Positions 5,302 through 8,774 of a DNA stretch of 8,774 nucleotides are shown here, piece after piece. The position numbers were made by a program, and so were the translations under genes. The DNA is taken from NCBI GenBank assembly GCA_024653905.1, contig JANLGZ010000054.1, forward strand, positions 1 to 8,774, given 5' to 3'. How positions within the stretch are numbered: the stretch's first letter is position 1; each line of letters begins with the position of its first letter. Under the pieces are notes generated by a model that saw nothing but the letters and a program-made list of their open reading frames with translations, made no database searches and was not told the origin of the DNA. The stretch is from an archaeon. Lineage in GTDB: Archaea; Iainarchaeota; Iainarchaeia; Iainarchaeales; Iainarchaeaceae.

Positions 5302-5943
5302 ATGCTTGAGTTTAAATGTCAGCGATGTGAAGAATGTTGTAAACGCTATTATATTGTTTCTCTGCCAGAGGAAATAAAAAAACAGGCTCTTTTTCTTGGT
5401 GAAACTGAAGAAAATTTTATAAAAAATCACACTCAACTATTGCTTCATCTTTTTGCAAGGGAATATTCTCCTGATAAAATTGTTGTGAGCAGTGCTCTTC
5501 TTCCAAAAAAAATTAATGATGCACTAGATGTGATAAATGGTTTTCCTCTGAATTTTTTTATTGCTGTTCCGGTCTTGGTGTTTAATCGCACGGAAAACGG
5601 TACTTGTGAGTTTTATAAGAAAGGAATTGGTTGCGGGATTTATACTGAAAGGCCTTTTGAGTGTATTGCATTTCCGTTCATTACCAACAGAATAATCACA
5701 GATTACGAAAAGGATTATCCTTTCTGCCGCGGTTTGCAGTTTAAGGATGAAAAACTTTCTTACACTAATATGGGTCATTTGCACGTAAAAAAAATCGCGT
5801 CCTATTGTGAATCACTGCGTGAAAAAGGATTTACTTCTGTCTGGAAAACATGGCCGGATAAAGGAATTGTATTATTTGAGGATACTCTTTTAGGCGAAAT
5901 AAGTTCAGAAGAATTTCTGGATTCGATTGCAGGATTAAAATGA
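5302..5943 (+). CDS. YkgJ-family cysteine-cluster protein (CxxCxxCC)
   Basis: The product is 213 residues, beginning MLEFKCQRCEECCKRYY. C6, C9, C12 and C13 form the CxxCxxCC motif of the YkgJ/FliB-like putative zinc- or iron-chelating family. A second set follows: TCEFYKKGIGCGIYTERPFE with C102 and C111, then C121 (ECIAFPF) and C142 (FCRG). The GCxIYxxRPxxCxxFPF block is diagnostic. The family binds metal, probably an Fe-S cluster; the substrate is unknown. An upstream in-frame TTG (5275) would add nine residues, but the ATG at 5302 gives the usual family start. TTTTAAA at 5262-5268 is a plausible TATA box about 37 nt before it. The stop lies 4 nt from the 3' end of the convergent tRNA-Glu. 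Confidence 0.9.
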   Translation: MLEFKCQRCEECCKRYYIVSLPEEIKKQALFLGETEENFIKNHTQLLLHLFAREYSPDKIVVSSALLPKKINDALDVINGFPLNFFIAVPVLVFNRTENGTCEFYKKGIGCGIYTERPFECIAFPFITNRIITDYEKDYPFCRGLQFKDEKLSYTNMGHLHVKKIASYCESLREKGFTSVWKTWPDKGIVLFEDTLLGEISSEEFLDSIAGLK

Positions 5944-5947
5944 TGAA

Positions 5948-6022
5948 TGCCCCCAACGGGATTCGAACCCATGTTACTGGCTTGAGAAGCCAGTGTCCTT
6001 GACCGGGCTAGACGATAGGGGC
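5948..6022 (-). tRNA. tRNA-Glu (anticodon CUC), intronless
   Basis: The 75-nt cloverleaf has acceptor GCCCCTA pairing with TGGGGGC, a D stem GTCT/GGAC, an anticodon stem CTGGC/GCCAG with loop TTCTCAA (anticodon CTC), and a T arm ATGGG-TTCGAAT-CCCGT. The discriminator is A and CCA is not encoded. The usual TATA position upstream is occupied by a 26-bp palindrome, so the promoter is unclear. Confidence 0.96.
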
Positions 6023-6027
6023 AACAC

Positions 6028-6097
6028 CTTTTCTTTTTCGCGAAAAAGAAAAGCTGTACCAAAAGAAAAAGTACATGCCTTTCTTGGAAAAAGAAAG
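6028..6097. repeat. Cluster of three hairpins including a perfect 26-bp palindrome
   Basis: CTTTTCTTTTTCG (6028-6040) is followed directly by its exact complement CGAAAAAGAAAAG (6041-6053). Next come TGTAC/GTACA (6055-6059 with 6071-6075, loop 11) and CTTTCTT/AAGAAAG (6079-6085 with 6091-6097, loop 5). The arms are purine-rich on one side and pyrimidine-rich on the other, much like the long hairpin in the tRNA-Tyr intron. The cluster sits immediately upstream of tRNA-Glu. It may be a dispersed hairpin repeat or part of a tRNA leader. Confidence 0.6.
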
Positions 6098-6130
6098 AAC
6101 CTGATTATTACAAAACCTCGTCTGGATTTT

Positions 6131-6138
6131 TTTATAAA
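6131..6138 (+). promoter_or_regulatory. TATA box upstream of the first SLT gene, symmetric
   Basis: TTTATAAA predicts a start near 6160 on the plus strand and a leader of about 50 nt before the ATG at 6211. Because it reads the same on both strands it could also fire leftwards, giving a transcript through the hairpin cluster into tRNA-Glu. Confidence 0.45.
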
Positions 6139-6210
6139 TCTGTTGTTTTGTCAGAAATGCTTTTTAACTCAGATAAACAATATTGTTGTAAGGGGATTTC
6201 CGATTTTTGT

Positions 6211-6984
6211 ATGGCGAAAAAGTTTTTTGTATCAGCAAAAACACCCGAACGTGTTGGGCGAAGAACATTTTTGAAGGTAGCAGGTGCATCAATCGCTGGT
6301 GCGTTTTTTGGGAAACGAAGCAGGGCGCAGGAACCTGTGGCTGTAGAAAAATCTGCTGAACATTTATTCAGGAATCTGCCGGACCAGGTTCCTCAGAAAA
6401 AAAAGTTACTTGTTTTCCAACCAGGTTCTGGATTAAAAGGCGAGGCTATTGCCAAGGCGTATAATGTCAAGTTCACTCCTGGTCCGAATTTCGAACCCTC
6501 ATCTGAATTGGTTCATGATGTGAAAATGCTTGTTGCAAGAGAGTGCTCCCGTTACAACAGAATTATTGAGGGTTTCAATCCGAAGGGTGAGCAATTAGTT
6601 AATCCTTATCGTGCATTGGCTATTTTATTTGTTGAATCATCCTTCAATCCAAATGCACACAAACAAGGTGACGGGCGAGGTATTGCTCAGCTTACCGGAA
6701 TTGCAATGAAAGATTTGAAAATGCTTGAAAAGTTTCCTGTTGAGGTTGTTGATCCTTTTGACATGGAACAATCTATTGCAGGAATGGTGCGGTATCTTGC
6801 GCATTTGAACCGCGCTTACTTCAAGCCAAGTGAAAGAACTGCAGAGAACATTGCTGCGGCCTATCGCCTTGGACCCAGCGGAATGAGTAATCCGAGTAAT
6901 AAGCAGATTTTTGCAGATTATATTGCGAGAGTTGCAAAAGCACAGAAGCGCTTTGAAGCCGAGCGTGTATTAGAAGGTTATTAA
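6211..6984 (+). CDS. Tat-exported lysozyme-like (SLT transglycosylase) protein, copy 1
   Basis: The precursor is 257 residues. It opens MAKKFFVSAKTPERVGRRTF, a twin-arginine signal (R17-R18, RRTFLK) with hydrophobic core VAGASIAGAFF and a possible cleavage after SRA39, so it should be exported folded. Residues 77-132 are a region shared with the next gene (LVHDVKxLV...CSRYNRI..xNPKG). Residues 133-250 resemble the SLT/GH23 lysozyme-like fold: AILFVESSFNPNA (E142, the expected catalytic acid), GRGIAQLTG and AAYRLGPSG. The last block departs from the usual AxYNAGxG. Members cut glycan strands of murein, which Archaea lack, so the target is an open question. An earlier in-frame ATG (6157) would bury the Tat signal, and the TATA box argues against it. 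AAGGGGA lies 14 nt upstream of the chosen start. Confidence 0.87.
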   Translation: MAKKFFVSAKTPERVGRRTFLKVAGASIAGAFFGKRSRAQEPVAVEKSAEHLFRNLPDQVPQKKKLLVFQPGSGLKGEAIAKAYNVKFTPGPNFEPSSELVHDVKMLVARECSRYNRIIEGFNPKGEQLVNPYRALAILFVESSFNPNAHKQGDGRGIAQLTGIAMKDLKMLEKFPVEVVDPFDMEQSIAGMVRYLAHLNRAYFKPSERTAENIAAAYRLGPSGMSNPSNKQIFADYIARVAKAQKRFEAERVLEGY

Positions 6985-7020
6985 TCAAAGTTATTTTTTA
7001 CTTAAAATCATCAAACAATT

Positions 7021-7060
7021 CTTCGGGGGATTTATTAGTGAATCATCAAAAGTTCCGAAG
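7021..7060. repeat. Inverted repeat between the two SLT genes
   Basis: CTTCGG (7021-7026) and CCGAAG (7055-7060) flank 28 nt that contains a further GATT/AATC pair. The rest of the 140-nt gap holds a T-rich stretch just after the first gene (near 6990-7002), possibly its terminator, and TTTAAT-type sequences that may be the promoter of the second. Confidence 0.3.
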
Positions 7061-7124
7061 CAATACTTTAATTGTTTAATAGTCATAATTTTTATTTCAA
7101 CGAAACGTAATTTTATTGGTATGT

Positions 7125-7982
7125 ATGGCAAAACCAATTAAAAAAATCCTGATTTCCAGAAGACAGGCGCTTGGTGTAATAGGGGCAGGTTTTTTTTCGT
7201 CATTTGTTGGCGGGTTATTTCATGGCAAAAACAGCCGGCCAAAATCAGTTTTGGAAAAAAAACCGGTTATGCAACCAGAATCAGTTTCACAACCAACATC
7301 GATTCCACAACAAGAATCAGTTTCACAGGAGCGTATGACCAGAAGAGAATTATTTGCTCCAAAACCTGTTCCAAAACCAATTCATAAGTTCAAGGTTTAT
7401 CGTGAAGGGATGGCAGGAAAAGAATTTACTGATGCTTATGGTTTAAAGCATACAATACATCCTTTTGACCTTAGTAATAAAAGGCTGGTTAATTCAAAAG
7501 GATTCAGGGATTTGGTTCACGACATTAAACACCTAGTGATTGAGCAATGTTCAAAGTATAATCGTGTTTGCGAAATCAATCCTAAAGGAATAAAATTGAT
7601 TGATCCTTATGAGGTTCTTGCAATAATAGAGCATGAGTCCCATTACAATCCTAATGCTTACAGGACTGCTGCGAATGATCGCGGATTGGGGCAAATAGTG
7701 CCTGTGCAGGAGGAACGGCTTAAAACTCTCCCAAAAATGCCAGTAGTGATAACTGATTTTTATGACCCTAAACAGAACATAGAGGGTATTGTAAGGACTT
7801 TGGCATGGATTACAAGAAACCCTGCTAACACCCAAAAACCAACTACTTGGAGGCGCTTTGCATCATATAATGCAGGCAGGGGTGGTGCAAAAGATCAGAT
7901 AGTTCTCCGAAGCCGCAGATATGCCAATACAGTTACGGCAATCTGGGAAAGAATGCGAAACAACAACGAATTAACCGCCTAA
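7125..7982 (+). CDS. Tat-exported lysozyme-like (SLT transglycosylase) protein, copy 2
   Basis: The precursor is 285 residues, opening MAKPIKKILISRRQALGVIG. It carries a twin-arginine motif (SRRQAL, R12-R13) followed by hydrophobic GVIGAGFFSSFVGGLF. Residues 40-90 are a Q/P/S/K-rich linker with a three-fold six-residue repeat. Residues 97-162 match copy 1 (DLVHDIKHLV...CSKYNRVCEINPKG). Residues 163-280 form a canonical SLT/GH23-like domain: AIIEHESHYNPNA with E171 the expected catalytic acid, DRGLGQIVP, ASYNAGRGG and RYANTVTAIWERM. All the usual motifs are present, so hydrolase or lytic transglycosylase activity is plausible; the substrate is unknown in an archaeon. An in-frame TTG at 7116 is possible, but the ATG matches the MAK start of copy 1. 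No SD is visible. Confidence 0.9.
   Translation: MAKPIKKILISRRQALGVIGAGFFSSFVGGLFHGKNSRPKSVLEKKPVMQPESVSQPTSIPQQESVSQERMTRRELFAPKPVPKPIHKFKVYREGMAGKEFTDAYGLKHTIHPFDLSNKRLVNSKGFRDLVHDIKHLVIEQCSKYNRVCEINPKGIKLIDPYEVLAIIEHESHYNPNAYRTAANDRGLGQIVPVQEERLKTLPKMPVVITDFYDPKQNIEGIVRTLAWITRNPANTQKPTTWRRFASYNAGRGGAKDQIVLRSRRYANTVTAIWERMRNNNELTA
7272..7325 (+). repeat. Three tandem 18-bp units in the SLT copy 2 linker
   Basis: Units at 7272-7289, 7290-7307 and 7308-7325 each encode six residues (QPESVS, QPTSIP, QQESVS). Units 1 and 3 are nearly identical. They lengthen the flexible linker between the Tat anchor and the catalytic domain and are absent from copy 1. Confidence 0.7.
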
Positions 7983-8017
7983 TCACATAAATAACTGTTT
8001 CCAGTTAAAAGGTTAGT

Positions 8018-8025
8018 ATTATATA
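8018..8025 (+). promoter_or_regulatory. TATA box of the small membrane protein operon
   Basis: ATTATATA is centred about 43 nt before the ATG at 8064, predicting a start near 8048 and a leader of roughly 16 nt that contains the SD GGGGGA (8053-8058). Confidence 0.5.
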
Positions 8026-8063
8026 CTTTTAAGCCCCAATATGTACGTTTTCGGGGGAAATAC

Positions 8064-8426
8064 ATGATATTTTTTGAAGCGCTACAAGCTTTGCTCAGTT
8101 TAGACATTTCGTTTTTCATAGGCATAGCTATTGATAATATATTTTGGATTTTTGCATTTTATGCTTTGATTTTTTATTTCATGGATGGAAAAAGAACAAT
8201 CTATTTCTTTTTGTTGCTTGTTGTTATGATGTTTGCATTCCTTGATTTTGAATCCATTACTTTGATTGGCTGGAGTGCCGCATCATTCCTGCTTATTTAT
8301 TACATCACTAAACTTGCGGTTCTTGCATGGGCGGAAAACAGTCCTTCGCTGAAAAATAAATTGGTTTTAATCAGTGAAATTCAGTTCATTGGATTGCTGA
8401 TAATTTACACGTTTTTTATGAAGTGA
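8064..8426 (+). CDS. Small multi-pass membrane protein, paralog A
   Basis: This 120-residue protein is very rich in F, I and L, with about four hydrophobic helices at residues 14-40 (SFFIGIAIDNIFWIFAFYAL), 46-64, 66-88 and 100-119. Short charged breaks read MDGKRT and ENSPSLKNK. The motif SLDxxFFIxxxxxNxFWxFxF...GK recurs in the third gene of this operon. I do not recognise the family. GGGGGA (8053-8058) lies 5 nt before the ATG and a TATA box precedes it. The next gene starts 4 nt after the stop, so the three genes form one operon. Confidence 0.85.
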   Translation: MIFFEALQALLSLDISFFIGIAIDNIFWIFAFYALIFYFMDGKRTIYFFLLLVVMMFAFLDFESITLIGWSAASFLLIYYITKLAVLAWAENSPSLKNKLVLISEIQFIGLLIIYTFFMK

Positions 8427-8430
8427 TATT

Positions 8431-8637
8431 ATGGGTTTGGTTGAATCAATTGTGAAAGGTTTGGAATTCGGAATGTTAATGTTCTTGGTGATTTTAATAG
8501 GCGATGCATTCATACCAGGAAAAGTATCTCCTGAAACTTTTTCAACCATCGGTGTTCTCATAATTTTCAGCACTTTTTTTATAGATGCGATTTGGCTGAC
8601 AAGTCCGGTTGAAACAAAAAAGGAGAATACGCAATGA
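8431..8637 (+). CDS. Small two-helix membrane protein in the paralog operon
   Basis: This 68-residue protein has hydrophobic segments at about residues 10-28 (LEFGMLMFLVILIGDAFI) and 38-56 (TIGVLIIFSTFFIDAIW), a short loop PGKVSPETF, and a charged tail SPVETKKENTQ. It starts 4 nt after the previous stop, and its own TGA overlaps the next ATG (ATGA), showing tight translational coupling. Its invariable position between two paralogs would suggest a complex of unlike subunits, but that is inference. No family is recognised. Confidence 0.8.
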   Translation: MGLVESIVKGLEFGMLMFLVILIGDAFIPGKVSPETFSTIGVLIIFSTFFIDAIWLTSPVETKKENTQ

Positions 8638-8774
8638 GTTTCTTAGCAATACTTGGTGCAGTGTTTTCATTAGATGTCGTGTTTTTCATAAACCTGATTA
8701 TGAATAATTTTTTCTGGGTTTTTGGTTTTTTTGCTGCGGGTTACATTTTTTCAAACGGAAAAACCTCTGCAATA
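8634..8774 (+). CDS. Small membrane protein, paralog B, cut by the window end
   Basis: Forty-seven residues are visible, beginning MSFLAILGAVFSLDVVFFIN and continuing into NNFFWVFGFF and NGKTSAI; the frame is open to the last base. It aligns without gaps to the start of paralog A: about 15 of 34 residues are identical over SLDxxFFI...NxFWxF...GK. GGAG at 8622-8625 lies 8 nt before the ATG, and the start overlaps the preceding stop as ATGA. The gene is a tandem paralog, presumably a second membrane subunit; function unknown. Confidence 0.82.
   Translation, partial: MSFLAILGAVFSLDVVFFINLIMNNFFWVFGFFAAGYIFSNGKTSAI

Noticed and set aside
5524..5784. Minus-strand open frame inside the YkgJ-type gene
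   Set aside because: It overlaps fully a gene with diagnostic cysteine motifs and has no recognisable product.
5940..5946. ATGATGA resembling a C box of a C/D RNA
   Set aside because: It spans the YkgJ-type stop codon, runs into tRNA-Glu on the other strand, and no D box with proper spacing follows.
6148..6210. Upstream extension of SLT copy 1
   Set aside because: It would place 21 residues before the Tat signal, and the TATA box predicts a transcript start near 6160.
8034..8058. CCCC/GGGG pairing that might hide the SD of the membrane operon
   Set aside because: The predicted start near 8048 lies after the CCCC arm, so it would not be in the mRNA.
1..8774. CRISPR array, insertion sequence or rRNA
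   Set aside because: No regularly spaced repeats, transposase motifs with terminal repeats, or rRNA-like sequence were seen.

Overview
The window comes from an archaeon. Two of its three tRNA genes carry introns at the canonical 37/38 position, flanked by bulge-helix-bulge splice motifs. The tRNA-Tyr begins with a C1-G72 pair, the tRNA-Thr has a U discriminator base, and no tRNA encodes its CCA end. TATA-like boxes lie about 26-30 nt before several starts. DNA is AT-rich and genes are tightly packed, which fits a small-genome lineage (DPANN-like is possible), but nothing here fixes the taxon.

Layout. Positions 1-1100: the 3' end of an AlkD-like DNA alkylation repair gene (+), a lysine-rich coiled-coil protein with an HMG/YABBY-like patch (-), then a decayed second copy of the alkD tail. 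Positions 1173-1425: a small two-helix membrane protein resembling DUF5654, with an SD site and a terminator. Positions 1508-5089 are all minus strand. In the direction of transcription they hold a PD-(D/E)XK-type nuclease, tRNA-Thr(UGU) with a 35-nt intron, a lipoprotein, a conserved archaeal protein (possibly DUF2666), a PAP2 membrane phosphatase, tRNA-Tyr(GUA) with a 112-nt structured intron, and an HEIAH zinc-metallopeptidase-like protein. Each intron-containing tRNA sits 22-25 nt upstream of a coding gene with no obvious promoter between, so tRNA-mRNA cotranscripts are likely. Positions 5302-5943: a YkgJ-type cysteine-cluster protein (+), convergent with tRNA-Glu(CUC). Upstream of tRNA-Glu is a run of three hairpins that includes a perfect 26-bp palindrome.

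Positions 6211-7982 hold two tandem paralogous proteins with Tat (twin-arginine) signal sequences and a lysozyme-like SLT transglycosylase domain. This is notable because Archaea lack bacterial murein. Positions 8064-8774 hold a compact operon of three small membrane proteins whose first and third members are paralogs; the third runs off the window.

The genes do not form one recognisable pathway. The strongest themes are an envelope/export group (Tat-SLT pair, lipoprotein, PAP2 phosphatase, membrane operon) and structured tRNA loci. Assignments are read by eye from motifs; no database search was possible.
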